Part shown: in pieces, positions 42,716 to 55,049 of the stretch | How the letters are laid out: each line of letters starts with the position of its first letter | Numbering within the stretch: position 1 is the stretch's first letter | Origin: Biscogniauxia marginata | Lineage: Eukaryota > Ascomycota > Sordariomycetes > Xylariales > Xylariaceae | DNA length: 64,000 nucleotides | Direction: 5' to 3' | Assembly (NCBI GenBank): GCA_022695795.1 | Contig: MU404124.1 | Coordinates: 1 to 64,000 of the forward strand | Notes under the pieces: model-generated | The model's database searches: none | What the model saw: the letters and a program-made list of their open reading frames with translations, nothing else | Told to the model about the DNA's origin: nothing | Made by a program: the position numbers and the translations under genes

Positions 42716-45700
42716 TCAAGATACATCTTCTGCGCCGACCTGGGACCTACGAGCAATCCAATCCGCGGTATGTGCCGAAACCATAGAGATAACTTCGTTA
42801 ATCTCCTCCTTATTAATTTCCAATGAATGCCCGTAATCTCTGAGTTTCGTAAGGTAATCTACGGGTGGTAATCCATCCATCTTTACACAAAGGTCCACTT
42901 TGTTCGATCCCAGGAGTATCCGGATAGTTTTCATCCCCTCTTTAGTGATCGGAGATTTTTTTACAACGTAAGAAAATGGTGTCTCGCCTGCCTTATCTCT
43001 ACTGTTGACATTGCATCTTCCAAGGTCGAGAAGCAACGAGACTTGTTTCGACCTATTATACCAGCAGGCATACATCAAGGGTGTCGTACCGCCATTATCT
43101 GGCTCATCGGGATCCAGGTCTTCTCTTTCTAATAATTTTCTCAAGATAGAATCATCAGGATTGGACAAAGCGTAGGTTATGACTGATCTCCCTTCGTCGC
43201 AAGACGCCGTTATGTCAACCCGGGGATCCTCTAGGAGCATATTCACGACTTCTGCGCGTGAGATTTCAACTGCCCTATGGAGAGGCTGTCTGCCGCTGAA
43301 ATCTGATATATTAGGAAGTGCACCATTCGCCAAGAGAACCTGCACTATGGAGGGATGGTTCATTTCCACTGCAATAAAAAGAGCTGTCTCTGATCGATAG
43401 TTGACTGCGTTGAGTTCGGCTCGCCCCAGCGTACAGAAAAACCTGATTGCTTCGAGGTTTCCTGCTCTTGCGGCTGTGTGTAAAGGTGTTCCCCTATCAG
43501 AGTTCGCGAAAGTTATCAGTGCTTCGTTGAATTTGACAATCAGACGCGCCAGCTCGATTGCTCGTGGGTGCTCGACAGCTCTCGCAGCTTGGTGTAACCA
43601 GTGTCCCGCACTTTCTGTCCTGTAAAAAGAGCTGTCCTGCGTATTCGATGGTTCGACAAGAACGGAAATAGGATCATAGGTATCACCGTTAGGCGCTTTC
43701 TGTATATTTAATTGATCGGAATTCCAGTGATATTTACCAGCGCCATGCCGAAGTAACAACATCGTAGCTGTCGCCGACTGAGAAACGCTCAGGGGTCTGT
43801 TAGACCGACCGTAACCGACCTTAGACCTATTGTAAACGTCTGGGTCTGCACCTTCTTTTAAAAGGAGCCCCGCTTTTTCGATGTCATCGGCTTGAACAGC
43901 CCTAAAGAGCGCAGTGTAACCGGCAGCGTCAATAGCATTGATATTTGCACCATTTTGGAGTAAAAATCCTAGCACAGGTAATGGTACAGTATCTAGTGAA
44001 CCTTTGGGATCTTCAATATCTCGAGCGGTAATCCGATCGCGAAACAGCTCGAGAAGGATAAAGCTCTTAAGACGACAAAGGACAGAGAAAATGTTCTCCC
44101 TTTTGAATAGCGTGCTATCGCGATCAGATCTGATCCACGACAAGTCAGCAAGCTCTTCCATGACTCTACGGGTGCGTTCCTCGCCGCCGTCCCTATCATG
44201 GGCGGACTTTTCTTTGACAGCTTTTACGGCGAGACTTCGAATAGCCTCGTGATGGCCTAGGGCCATAGCTGCGGCAAGGGGGTACAGATATCTCCCCCCT
44301 TCGCTCTGCAGAAGGCACCCTCCATGACAATCTGGGTGTATCTCAATTAGCTTAGCCAAATTATGCTCCGCTAGTAGGTAGAGTAATTGAGCTTCGTCGG
44401 TGTGTCGACGAACTTGATGCTTTTGTAGCAGATTGTCAAGCTTGATCCATAACTCCCTTGGGAAAGTAGATAGAAAGCCCTCTTGATCCAGTCCTGCACC
44501 CTGTGCTGAATCGGCATGACTGAGCACATTGTGGACAGCATACTCTAGAAAAGGGAACTCGGCTTCCACTTGGCGACGAAGTTCTGCCGAATCTCCAGAG
44601 AAAGCCATCGGCAAAGAATCTGGAATCTGGAGATGAGGATGAAGCAACTTTCGGAGTTGTAGGAGACAGCTATCCTTGAGTATGTCATGACTGAAGCAAG
44701 TCAAGTTAATATCCCGCCCAGTTTGGTGTTGTATTATAGCCTGCAGTCCATTTTCTCGTAGCAGATAGTCTCGTACGGACTCATGGATGAATTGAATATG
44801 AGACTGCTTTTTCGTGACCTCTATGAGTCCCTTGGACATGTGTAGGTTGGACCGATTGATTTGTTCTAGTGGGATTTGATTCCTATCCCAGTACGAGGAA
44901 GAATCCAGGCTAAGTTTCAGCTCCATTGCAAAATAGAGTTCCTCGGGCCGTAACGGTCGGTTTGCGAAAAGAATCCATTGAAGACAAAGGACCAATCCAT
45001 CCAAATCATTAGTATCCCTAGTAAGGATATCATGGAACAGCTGGTGCAAGCCCTTGGGAATTTGTCCCAACCGCTTACGCACGTTGATGTTTCTGCCTTC
45101 ATCGTATTCTTTATTGAGGATGTCAACAACTAGAACTGCCCAAAGAAAAATGTTGGATGATTTTTGGAAGATCTCTTCGGCAATTTCCTCTCTGTACCTG
45201 AGTTGGTTCATCCTCAGCTTTGATTCGATGTAAATATGAATGTCATGAGAGTGGTCGGACTCATTCTCCAAGATAATCTGCAAACCCGTTCGAATACTGA
45301 TATGGGGGTAATGTCGGCTGGAAAAGCAAACTCGGACGTCGGAATCAGCCTCAACCGCTTTATCTCCAATATCCTCAAAGAATGATACCATGTCACGAAT
45401 CTGATCTTCAGGGCACTCATCCAACGCATCTATAAAACACACAAGTCGGCGTATACCGAGCTGTTCAACTATCGTCCCAAAAGCCTCCTTCAGACCCTCT
45501 AGAGGCCATGGGTTGTCGTCAGCGTGGTGTTGAAGCGGTACCAAACATTCCAGATCAATGTCAAGATCAAGTGTCCCCTTTAAAAGCTGATACAGCAACG
45601 ATCGATAGAGACCTTCGGTCGTTCGTTCCAGGACAGAACCCCTTGCGTTGAAGAAAAATGAAATAATGATGTCATTTTGCTTGGATCTCTTTGCGCATTG

Positions 45701-47467
45701 AAGAAGATACTTCATCATCACTGACTTCCCGGTTCCTGGCTTGCCTTTGATCCAGAAAAATCCATGGTGTTCTTGTCGCCTAATAGGGTTTTGCCATGCT
45801 CTATATTGATCGCATTTGGGAAGCCACTATAGCATCTGATGTTAGTACTTGCGATATGTAAAAAGTTGATACAACTAATCCATAAGTCCAATGGCGTATC
45901 ACTCCTTGTAAAGATAAAATAAAGACTTCTCACAAAATGGTGCTTACTTCACAAGTCTTTCTCTGTGCCGTTTTGAGGGTCAAATACCTAGCATCGATGC
46001 TGTCGAATGAGAGTTTCTCTAGAAATAGAACCCTCTGGGCTATCGTCATAGGCAATACTTTAGTTGGCGGGGAAACCGTCCGAGTCTGATCACAGCTGGA
46101 GCTTTGGGGGTCTGCCTGTCTTCTAGCTAATAGGTGTTCACGAATATGCCGAAGCGATGTCTTAACTTTCTCAAATTCGGGGTCGTCGAAGCCACTGAAT
46201 CTACACATTTCAACGTGGTCTGCTCGGATGTGAACTTTTATTTCATGGCGGCGATCATCGATGCAAGATGAAGAGTCATCTACCACCTAGTATACGGTTA
46301 GTACTTTCTAGTCAACGGCTGTTTTCTAACCAAAACCTCCTTTTCCATTATCCTGTGGTAATGACTGCCAGTCGGTCATATAACCTCCACCTCCGTGAAG
46401 TAAAAGATAGTTTCTTCTTTTCGTACCTTGCATGACAAGATGTTCAACGGTAGTTCTTCCTGGAAAGTATGGATGTGCCATTCCTTTTCTTGCACCATTC
46501 TCTGGAAGTCATCTTTGAGTAAGTCTAGTCGTTCTGCCTCCGGCATCAATAATCGCACGATATCGTCATTAACCTTAAAACTGAGAAGTCGGCACAGATA
46601 CGTGAGCACCCGAGGCACAGTACCAAGAGGGTCAGATCCAGCATGTGGAGTACCAAAAAATACTAAGCTGGTCGTACAGTTATAGACCAAAGCTCGTTCC
46701 GGTCGGTATTTTTCGTAGTCCTTTGAGATCCTCAATGTATCCTTGACGAGTAGGCCCCCGAGACTATGTGCGATGAAGATTAACGGCCGTGTCGGGTCAG
46801 AATGTCGGCAACCTTCCAGAGCAGCGAGAAAGTCTCCAGCATGATCTTTCAACCTGTTTTTACTCGGGGGGCCTGAAAAGGGGGGGCGGATATGGGTGTC
46901 ATAGCCGAATGTGAGCACACGGGCTTCTGGTAGTATGTCTGGGACTAAATCTGTTCGATGAATGAGTTAGCCTATTTCGCTTGTATTTATTGTATGACTA
47001 TATGCATCGTCCCAAAAGCATTTGATGTGACTATAGTAGATACATACCTCGCGGCCAAAATACGTGTTCTGCGCTTGTAGGCTTCGTCGTGGCAACCTGG
47101 TTAGATTCAACACCGCTTGTTCGTAATCCCAGCGGGAAAGAGTCGCCAATCCGTCGTCTTATAGAGTGGTGAGAAGGTATATCAGGGGCCCGGCGCTTCT
47201 TGGACCTCCAGGTTAGTTCAGGGTGGCCAGTGAAACCATGGACAAAACATATGCTACGGCGAATAGGTTAGTCAAAAATGACTATTTGATAAGATATAGC
47301 ATCCAGTAAATATATTTTTCAGTCTCAAAATAATACACAGATATCGTAATTGCATCACGGAAAAGTGTTATCACTTACTCAGCAGTTGGAGAGGCTGGGA
47401 CGTAGAGCTCTGTGATGCCGGTAAATTTTATAGCCCGTGTACCGGATATTGGGGCTAGGGTCGCCAT
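42716..47467 (-). CDS. NLR-like protein: alpha/beta hydrolase, NACHT, ankyrin repeats
   Basis: Five exons: 47467-47379, 47253-47048, 46950-46427, 46286-45948 and 45826-42716, joining in phase to 1422 residues. The N-terminal domain is a SesB-like (DUF676/PGAP1-type) alpha/beta hydrolase: CFVHGFTGHPELTW, then IFIAHSLGGLLVKDTLR with nucleophile Ser about 161, and FFGTPHAGSDP. The linker VVDDSSSCIDDR ... DHVEMCRFSGFDDPEF is usual in these proteins. NACHT follows: Walker A GKPGTGKS (about 414-421) and Walker B LVCFIDALDEC (about 514-524). Ankyrin repeats run from about residue 1010 to the end (NGANINAIDAAGYTALFRAV, GTPLHTAARAGNLEAIRFF, GGTTPLMYACWYNRSKQVS). Fungal NLRs of this kind act in self/non-self recognition. 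Ligand and outcome here are unknown. No breaks were seen; all four introns have GT-AG ends. Confidence 0.88.
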
Positions 47468-48996
47468 CTCCGGGAAGCCGAAAGGTTAGACATAAATAGT
47501 TCCTGTGTTGTCCTACAAGGCCTAAAATTACGCGCGTTGTTGTAACGGATATGATGTATTAGAAGAGAAGAAAAGGGGAAATTAAAAAAAAATAGAATAC
47601 AAAAGACCTAGTTCGAAAAGTCAAAAGTCTTGGAGGAGATTAGGATTTCTAGTTTCCCAGTATGTGATAAAGAGAAAGAAGGAATTGAAGACCACATGTT
47701 GAAGCCGTCAGAGAGAGGCCATTGCGTAGCAGCCTGGTGCAAACTGGCGGTGGCGCTGCATGATTACGACCTGCTGTATCGAATTTTTATAGGTGTAAGC
47801 GGATGCAAAAGGAAAGGATAGGGTCAATCCTAGAATTGGTTGGACACCGACGTGATGAGCACATGCAGGACATGTCAGAGCCGACAGATATTGGGGCAGT
47901 GTTTTTAACTACGTGATCTGGATCGAATAGAGTCAAATGATCATTATCCTTTCCGGTGGTTTAGAATATATCCCGCTGCGAATAATATAGCTAGGCTTAC
48001 GATCTGATTTGATCTTAACATTCATACATACCTAAGCGTATACAAAGAAAATATATATATATATTTTGGGGGGGGGGGGGGGGGTGTTCTCTTTAAAAAG
48101 GCTTTGTAAGACTGTACCTTGGATGCCAACATGAGCGCAAGACAGATACTGGGGTTAATTATTCTACCGGCCTAACCTAGATGCAACTTCAATCATACAT
48201 TCGCCCAACTACAGCCATCCTACCAAAAGATATAACTAGAATTGTGAAGTTTTTGAGTGTATATTAGAACACATAATATAGTAAATTATTAGTAATTATC
48301 AGTATCTAAGAGGCACTCCCCTAGTAGCACCTGATGAAATGTCACGCGATTAGAAACAGACCAACCAAGATTTACACGACTGAATAATGCCCCAAATTGC
48401 GAGGCGAAATACCTTGCCTGCACTTGGACAGGAATCTAAAGCGAAGGTAGAGTGGGAATGCCGCCAGTTATTTGTCTGCCTTGTCTGGCGAGATATGAAC
48501 CGCCTCAGCACAGCCCTTGTTAGGTATCTACCTACTTAACCTTAGCAGGGCACTTAGAAGCAGCCTGCAGAGGCTTGGCGCCGATACGAAATACGAAACC
48601 GATTTGAGTAAAGCCACCAGGTTAATGGTGGTCAGATTAGCGAATCAAGATGCAGCGATGAGATCTTGAGGCTACATGAGAGAATACCTACCTAATGAAC
48701 GGACCAGACAAGACAGAACGTGACTGTGCCCATAATGTTGTGACTACCGTATTCCCCGCTATAGAGAAAGCGATGTAAACGAGCAGGAAGTCTAGGTTAT
48801 ATTAATAAAGGATATCGGCTACCTTCCAGCGTTCTGAGCTTGGGATACTCATGATCAATAACTAAAAACCTACATTTCTTTCTTGCAACTCTCTTATCAT
48901 ACAACCATAAAGCCTGCAAAATAAAAAGCCGGATATCCTAGTACAGCTCCGCCGCACTGGACGGGTAACACGACAGAACATAAGACCGGCAAAAAA
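47468..48996. other. Intergenic with AT microsatellite and G-tract
   Basis: About 1.5 kb without a supportable gene. At 48050-48067 there is an (AT)n run followed at 48068-48084 by 17 G. CCTACC-type short motifs occur near 48530 and 48690. Divergent promoters of the NLR-like and YbjQ-like genes lie at the two ends. Confidence 0.55.
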
Positions 48997-49607
48997 ATGC
49001 CTTCCACTGCCGTAGAACCCGCCAACATCCCACCGCAGCTATCAGACCTCCACTGCTTCACGGAGACAGATGGAGTCATAACCACGACCATGTTCGACAT
49101 ACCGGGCTACAAGGTAACGCGGGTCCTCGGCACCGTGTACGGTATAACTGTGCGTTCAAGAAATTGGGCAGCAAGCTTCGGCATGGTGCTGAAGAGCGTG
49201 GCTGGCGGCGAGCTGAGGTGGTTCACCAACATGGTACAGGACATTAAATTAATACACCTTTTCCCCTCACTCACTTCCCCTCCCCCTCCTCCCTCTTCCC
49301 CTTTTCCCTTTTCCTGCCTTTTCCCCTCCTCGTCAGCACCCCCCTTCATATTGTGTAACCGCCTATCGAATAAGTTGCTACGTAAGCTGACAAGCAGCGC
49401 AACCCTACCTAGCTCTACTCCGCCCGTAACGACGCTATCAGCCGCGTGGTAAACGAGACCAAGTCCCGTGGCGGGAACGCTATCATCTGCCTGCGCTTCG
49501 AGTCGGGCGACATGGGCGGGTTCGCCCAGTGCTGCGCCTACGGCACGGCGGCGATCGTGGAGAAGGTCGACCCTGGCACGGAGGTCCCGCCGCAGCTTGC
49601 GGGGTGA
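48997..49607 (+). CDS. YbjQ/UPF0145 family protein
   Basis: Two exons, 48997-49233 and 49413-49607, give 143 residues. The 179-nt intron (GTACAG ... CTGAC ... TAG) is very pyrimidine-rich. The protein has the YbjQ pattern: TTMFDIPGYKVTRVLGTVYG near the N-terminus, then LYSARNDAISRVVNETKSRG, GNAIICLRFES and CCAYGTAAIVEKV. Bacterial YbjQ proteins form pentamers and are sometimes called heavy-metal-binding; their biochemical role is unproven. No signal peptide. The bacterial-type family in a fungal genome with a fungal intron suggests an old acquisition. Complete and undamaged. Confidence 0.9.
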
Positions 49608-49973
49608 TCGATGTCTCCATGCGGTACGATCCGCCACGGGGGTTTATCGTGCAGTTGAGAGAGCTAGATATGAACGCCCATATCCTGGTGACCTAGGTAG
49701 TTACATGGGGTTATTTGGCTTCAACTTCTGGAAAGATAAAAATAATTCGGTTATCTCTGGAGGCTTGGGCGATAATTGTTCTTGGAGTTTACGTTGTTCG
49801 AACTTTTGTCTCACTTCATTCTTAAGGTTTTAGATTACCAATACCAATACCCATAACTACATTACATGGTATCATTAAATAATGTTACCCGTATCTCATA
49901 TGTCATGCCTAATATATGCATAAACCCCCTTCCCCCTTCCCTCTTCCTGCACAATTCTTTACAGCATTTGATA
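49608..49973. other. Convergent intergenic region
   Basis: 3' flanks of the YbjQ-like and deacetylase genes. Nothing else seen. Confidence 0.5.
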
Positions 49974-51806
49974 TCACAAAGCCGGCGCGTTGGGGTCCTC
50001 CATACACTGATCTACACGCATCAACTGCTTGCCAGTCGCCTTCGCAATCTGGATGAACTCCTTCAAGTAGCCAACAGTGCTGGGATACAGATAATGCATA
50101 ACCACCAAGTTGCCGCCCTTATTCACGTCGCGACGGAAGGCGTCGAGCTGCTTCTCGGGGGTAGAACTGGTGGCCCACAGCCAGTCCTCGACATCGACGC
50201 TCCACATGACGATATACGGGTTTTCCGTGCCGAGAGTTGTCGCGAGCCGCTGTCGCATGCGGGCGCCCTCGGTCCCGAAGGGTGGCCGGAAGTAGGGGGT
50301 GTGGAGGCCGTTGAAGGCCTGCGATACGGATTCTATGTCGTTATTATATTCCCAGTCGATGGCCTCGTAGTCAGGGAGACCTTCCATTTTCGGGTGAGTA
50401 AAACTATGCAGCGCGATTTGGTGACCTGCAGCCAGCATTTCGTTATATACGTTGGTCAAATTAGTGCCCGCGTCCTCAAGTGGAGCACCGACGGTGAAAA
50501 AAGTGACTTTGATATCTTCTTCCTTAACGATCTGTAAGACCTGTTGAGCGAGCGATGGGTCACCATCGTCGATAGCAAAGGCGAAAGAATTAGGGCGCTT
50601 GCAGGCGAAGACCAAACTACCACTAGGAAGCTTGTTAGGAATTTTAAACGATGCCGGAACCGACGGCACAATTTCGATTTTAGAGAGGACAACGCTATCG
50701 GTAGTATAGAACCCCTTAAGGGCAAATCCGAGCGTCCGAGTTCGTTCAATATTGAAGTGGGAAATTGGAATATAGATATCCGAAGCAGATGCATAGCGCG
50801 ATGCTTCGAGCGAGTCCCAAGTTTCTGGAAACGGAGCGATACTCTCGTCACAGGCCGAGTTGTGCTGCTGGAGCGCAATAGAGAACTTGTTGCTTCCGCT
50901 GTATGCAATGTGAAGATACGAGCCCTCATAACTAGTCATGTCACGGCAGGTGGAAGACACTTGAGTATAAAAGGCGTAGTCGGGATCGCTTGACTTGATG
51001 GTTAACTTCTTGTTTCCCCAAGTCAATGACATGCCTTCATCCATGCCGTGCCAGAATCCAAGGGCATTCTCGTCTTGGGATGCGAATTCATCAATGACTA
51101 ATGCGGAAGCAGTGCTGGAAGGGGCCGGGACGGTTGAGGTCGGGCCAACCGGAGCTGTCGTAGTGGGAACAACATATTCGGATGGACTGCTTCCACAATA
51201 AAATGCCATGGGACCAAGTGTGACTGCATTCGCGAAGTCACTAAAGAATATGGTGGTAACTTTAGTGAGATCGAGTCCCGAAAATTTAGAGAAGGGAATA
51301 GAATAGAGCTTTTCCGTGCCATCAAAAGTCCAGCCAAGGTCAGCGGTGCTTTGTGTAGCGAAAGCCGTATCCTCCTCATCTCCACAAGCTGCGGGAGAGC
51401 TCAGTTGTATCGAAAAGGTCGTACCTCTCGGTGCTTTGATACGCATCGAGATACCCCCATAAAGATCCCTCGCATTGACACAAGTCGTTTTACTGTAAAA
51501 GTACGAGTCCGTACTGCTGGGGGTAAGAGTGACTCGGTTGTCATTGCTTACAACGATAGATTGCATCGTGCCATCGTCGCTGGTTGGCTCAATCATGGCG
51601 TTGTAGTATAGAAATGTGAGGCGAGACTGAGACTCCCAATCATCGACGAGGAGATTAGAGCAAGCTGCGGTGGTCGAAGGCTCTGCTCGATTAGTCGGCT
51701 TAGATCTCTTCGCGAGATTATCAATTACGGTATTGGAAGAGCATGCTGCACTAACAACTGTGCCAAAGCAGGCCGACACAAGGCCATACCAGATGCTTGG
51801 AAGCAT
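49974..51806 (-). CDS. Secreted polysaccharide deacetylase with duplicated N-terminal module
   Basis: A single exon of 610 residues from ATG 51806. A signal peptide (MLPSIWYGLVSACFGTVVSA) is followed by two similar beta-rich modules (about 52-205 and 236-382; compare LLVDDWESQSRLTF with LVIDEFASQDENAL) joined by a Thr/Ser/Pro linker. The C-terminal NodB homology domain has all five motifs: AIDDGD (Asp413, Asp414), HSFTH (His467, His471), RPPFG (507-511), DVEDW (538-542) and VVMH (His571). It is therefore expected to be an active metal-dependent CE4 esterase, most likely on chitin or chitin oligomers outside the cell. CE4 enzymes remodel the fungal wall or mask chitin. The duplicated modules may bind carbohydrate, but I cannot assign them to a family. 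Confidence 0.88.
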   Translation of the reverse strand: MLPSIWYGLVSACFGTVVSAACSSNTVIDNLAKRSKPTNRAEPSTTAACSNLLVDDWESQSRLTFLYYNAMIEPTSDDGTMQSIVVSNDNRVTLTPSSTDSYFYSKTTCVNARDLYGGISMRIKAPRGTTFSIQLSSPAACGDEEDTAFATQSTADLGWTFDGTEKLYSIPFSKFSGLDLTKVTTIFFSDFANAVTLGPMAFYCGSSPSEYVVPTTTAPVGPTSTVPAPSSTASALVIDEFASQDENALGFWHGMDEGMSLTWGNKKLTIKSSDPDYAFYTQVSSTCRDMTSYEGSYLHIAYSGSNKFSIALQQHNSACDESIAPFPETWDSLEASRYASASDIYIPISHFNIERTRTLGFALKGFYTTDSVVLSKIEIVPSVPASFKIPNKLPSGSLVFACKRPNSFAFAIDDGDPSLAQQVLQIVKEEDIKVTFFTVGAPLEDAGTNLTNVYNEMLAAGHQIALHSFTHPKMEGLPDYEAIDWEYNNDIESVSQAFNGLHTPYFRPPFGTEGARMRQRLATTLGTENPYIVMWSVDVEDWLWATSSTPEKQLDAFRRDVNKGGNLVVMHYLYPSTVGYLKEFIQIAKATGKQLMRVDQCMEDPNAPAL

Positions 51807-53588
51807 CTTAACAATAGTAAATGAACGTCAATAAAGAGGAACGAATGTGGAGGATATAGCTACCGCTACATCTGGATTAAAAGTGAATGAGACTCGAGGT
51901 GGAATTAATGCATAGCCAATTGTAAAGAAACAGGGGATATTGAGATTAAGAGGTAATGAACTATATAATCTCAAAAAAGGGGGAAAAGGGGGAAAAGAGG
52001 AAAAAGAAAAAAAGAAAGAAAAGCAACAACGCCAACATGAAAACAACCGCTAAGCTGGAATACGAGTGAATGTCTCATGCAGTAGGATGGTTACGTGAGG
52101 AAATTAGCGGATCTCAAGTCTAGACTCAAAATCCCACGTTCCGCCAATGTACAGGGGGGAAATTTTCACGAAGCATATGTCCGTGTGCACTCATGGTGGC
52201 ATGTCGTCTAGAAAAGCTTGAGTCCCAATGCTAAGGAAAGCTGCAGTCTAAAAAGAATTTGGCGAATTCGCGATCCATAGGCGAGTAGCCCATAGCGTAA
52301 CGCATCTGTCGTTCCACCACCCGGGGGGCCACAGCCCCGGTAAGCTAAACGACAATCGAATAAATGCTGTATGTGGTGTATATGCAAGGGAACGAAATGT
52401 GTCACGCTTCTATTAGTCTAGGTAACCGGGTGAGGAGGACGACTGTGAATGGTGAGCTCGCGACATGCAGGATAGATGTATGCAGTATGCAGCATGTAAG
52501 AGTGGAACCTGTGAGACTTATTATTGATGGGAGACGCACCTGAGCCGTGCCGCCTTTACACTAGCCCGGCCACCCGGCCAAGGCCTACTAAACTAAGCTA
52601 ATAAAACCTCGATATACTGTGCACAAGCCCCCTGGCCGTTTTGCATTAGTAAATCAAAACCATTTCATTATTTCTACTACGGTTACCGTAGCGTAGCACT
52701 ACGCGTGGTTTTGAGTTAGCTGTATGTGTTTTGGTCACGGTGCAGCGTTATAACGCCGCGATTTTCTAATATATTCATCAGCTTTCCTATAAGAGACGAC
52801 CTCATCAAAATAGCCAACATTTTCTTGGCATTGAAGACAAAAATGGACATACGGAAAGATTTCCAAGGCGCTACGCCACAAACGTCAAAACTAGAGACAA
52901 GAAAAGCAAGAGACACCGGCAATGGCGGAACCGAGGGAGCTAGTAAACAATATTGCTGGTTACTCTCGATTTTCAAAACCATCATTCTCTTGTGCCCCTT
53001 TCAAAACTAAAAACTACCACAAATCTAAAGAACAACTGATATAAACATGTGCCTTCTAGTTGCTATCTCAAGACCTCCATTGCTTCGCTGAAGTGTATAT
53101 TCCCTACACTCTCTGAATAGCCCGTGGTAATTGAAGCTTGTTAAGCAGCACCATATAAGATAGCCTTGTTTAAGTGTACAGTCTGCATGAGACAGATTAT
53201 ATACATTGTGTTGACCTAGGACAGCGGGAGCTGCATGGGTTGGAATATCTAGGTAGTTAAGGGTGTCCATTCTCTTGGAAGGGGTTCAAATCCCTGTTAT
53301 CTACATATAACTAATACCTTGTAAGCACGTTGCACTTATAAGAAGTCAGTTACTATTTGTACCATTTCTGTCACACTCCGAGGCAGTAGGAAGGAAGTCT
53401 GCTTTTGTAAGCCGTTTTCTCCTCAAGGGTGGAATTTGCCAAGTTCAGATGTGATGTAATCATGGATAGAGTAACTATTCCCATGGTGTACATAAGACAG
53501 CTCTGTCTTCGACAATTTGGATGCTGCCATCAAGTCATTAACAGGTAGATACACATATCATTAACTTTGGACTCGAAACTTGTTCAGA
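51807..53588. other. Intergenic
   Basis: About 1.8 kb between divergent genes. Poly-purine run near 51970-52025. A tRNA B-box-like string at 53283-53293 has no foldable tRNA around it. No gene supported. Confidence 0.5.
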
Positions 53589-54605
53589 ATGCCCTCTCAC
53601 ATCACCGTCATCCCGGCCTCTACGCAGGCGGGAAAAGAAGCTATTCGTGTTCTATTAGAATCTGAGAGCAAGCCCTTTGTTCGCGGCATCTATCGGGATC
53701 CATCGAAAGCGCCAGCTGAATTCACCAAGCAGCCAAATTTTGAGGCTGTAAAGGGTGACGTTGCCACAGGGGCAGGTCTTGATTTCAGCAACTCCAATGC
53801 TGTCTTCTATGTTCCTCCGCCGACATACGACGGTACAGACCAAGGCGAATTCGCTACTCGAGCTGCCATGAACGTGGAGAATGCTCTGCGCAGCACACCA
53901 AGCGTCAAGAGATTAGTCCTGCATTCGTCGATGGGTGCCCAGTACGACCACAGCATCGTAAGATCAAATGTTCGACGCCCTGAGCTTAAGCATCTTAACT
54001 AACTAAAGGGAAACAACTCTAGGGCGTTCTGAGGGTCAATAACATTACCGACCGCATCCTCAAATCAGCAGCACCTGAGGTGCTAATTGTCAAACCTGGT
54101 TACTACTATGAGAATTGGGCTTCTGCCTTGGAGACAATGAAGGCAGACCCACCAAGTTTTGTATCTCCAATATCGCCTGCGGACCACCAGATCTCCATGG
54201 TATATTGCCCATCCTTAAGCATCGCAGAGCGCATGCTAACCTATTTCACAGTTGAGCGTGAAGGATGTGGGCGAGTATTGCGCAAATGCTCTCCTCGATG
54301 AGTCAACCTGGCCAGCCCTCCATAGCGTCGACTTGGCCGGTCCTCGGCACTACAGTCCTCTAGACGTCAAGAACGCGATTGAACAAGTCACTGGGAAGGA
54401 AGGCGAACTGGTCACGATTGAAAAAGACCAACTGGCGGGGTACTTTGCGCTGCATGTTCCGAAGGTGTACGTACAGGAGTTTGTCGACATGGTAATTTCC
54501 TGGCTGCCTGGAGGAATTATGGTGGGAGACTTCGTCAATGGAGAGCACACTGTCACGGGTAAAACAGAGTTGGTCGACGCCTTCAGGGACATGATTTCAC
54601 CTTAG
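53589..54605 (+). CDS. NmrA-like NAD(P)-binding protein
   Basis: Three exons: 53589-53957, 54023-54199 and 54252-54605, 299 residues. Introns GTAAGA ... AACTAACTAA ... TAG and GTATAT ... GCTAAC ... CAG keep the frame. An atypical SDR Rossmann fold starts at the N-terminus (HITVIPASTQAGKEAIRVLL). The glycine motif is degenerate, as in NmrA-like proteins. Later blocks are RLVLHSSMGAQYDHS, VLIVKPGYYYENW and VSVKDVGEYCANALLD. Such proteins sense NAD(P) or act as reductases; the substrate cannot be read from sequence. No catalytic YxxxK is evident at the usual position, which fits a sensor or a non-classical enzyme. ATG 53589 is the first Met in frame. Confidence 0.87.
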
Positions 54606-55049
54606 ATAGTTATCAAAGACTCAGCATCCTCGAGAATAATCAGGGACGATGTATACACTTCTGCCATCCTAAGCATTAATAGCGCCGTGCGGTGATGGTT
54701 TTGAATACAATGGCATAAAAGGTTCTATATGTGATTCATGAGCTCTAATACAGCCAGCCTAACGTCAATTTATAGTTAGGTTGTTAAAGTATCACTATCC
54801 CATTAGGATAGATGTTAATGCTATTAAATCCATTCCAGATAACAGACATACTGATGAAGTTGTATTGTAGTCATAAACCAACAACATTCAACGCTAGATG
54901 TAGAAATAGGAGATACTTGGCTAGTCAGTAGCTCTCTGGATGAGTATCCGAGTCTATCTACTGAGTCTTCACAAGTCCCATTTCACGTGTTCACAGGAAA
55001 TACATGAAATCCCCTTGGTCTATTAACATCTTATAATATCTGATGCCAT
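54606..55049. other. Convergent intergenic region
   Basis: 3' flanks of the NmrA-like and DUF3425 genes, AT-rich. Nothing recognised. Confidence 0.5.

Noticed and set aside
53283..53293. Exact tRNA B-box-like GGTTCAAATCC
   Set aside because: The surrounding 75-90 bp do not form acceptor, D and anticodon arms.
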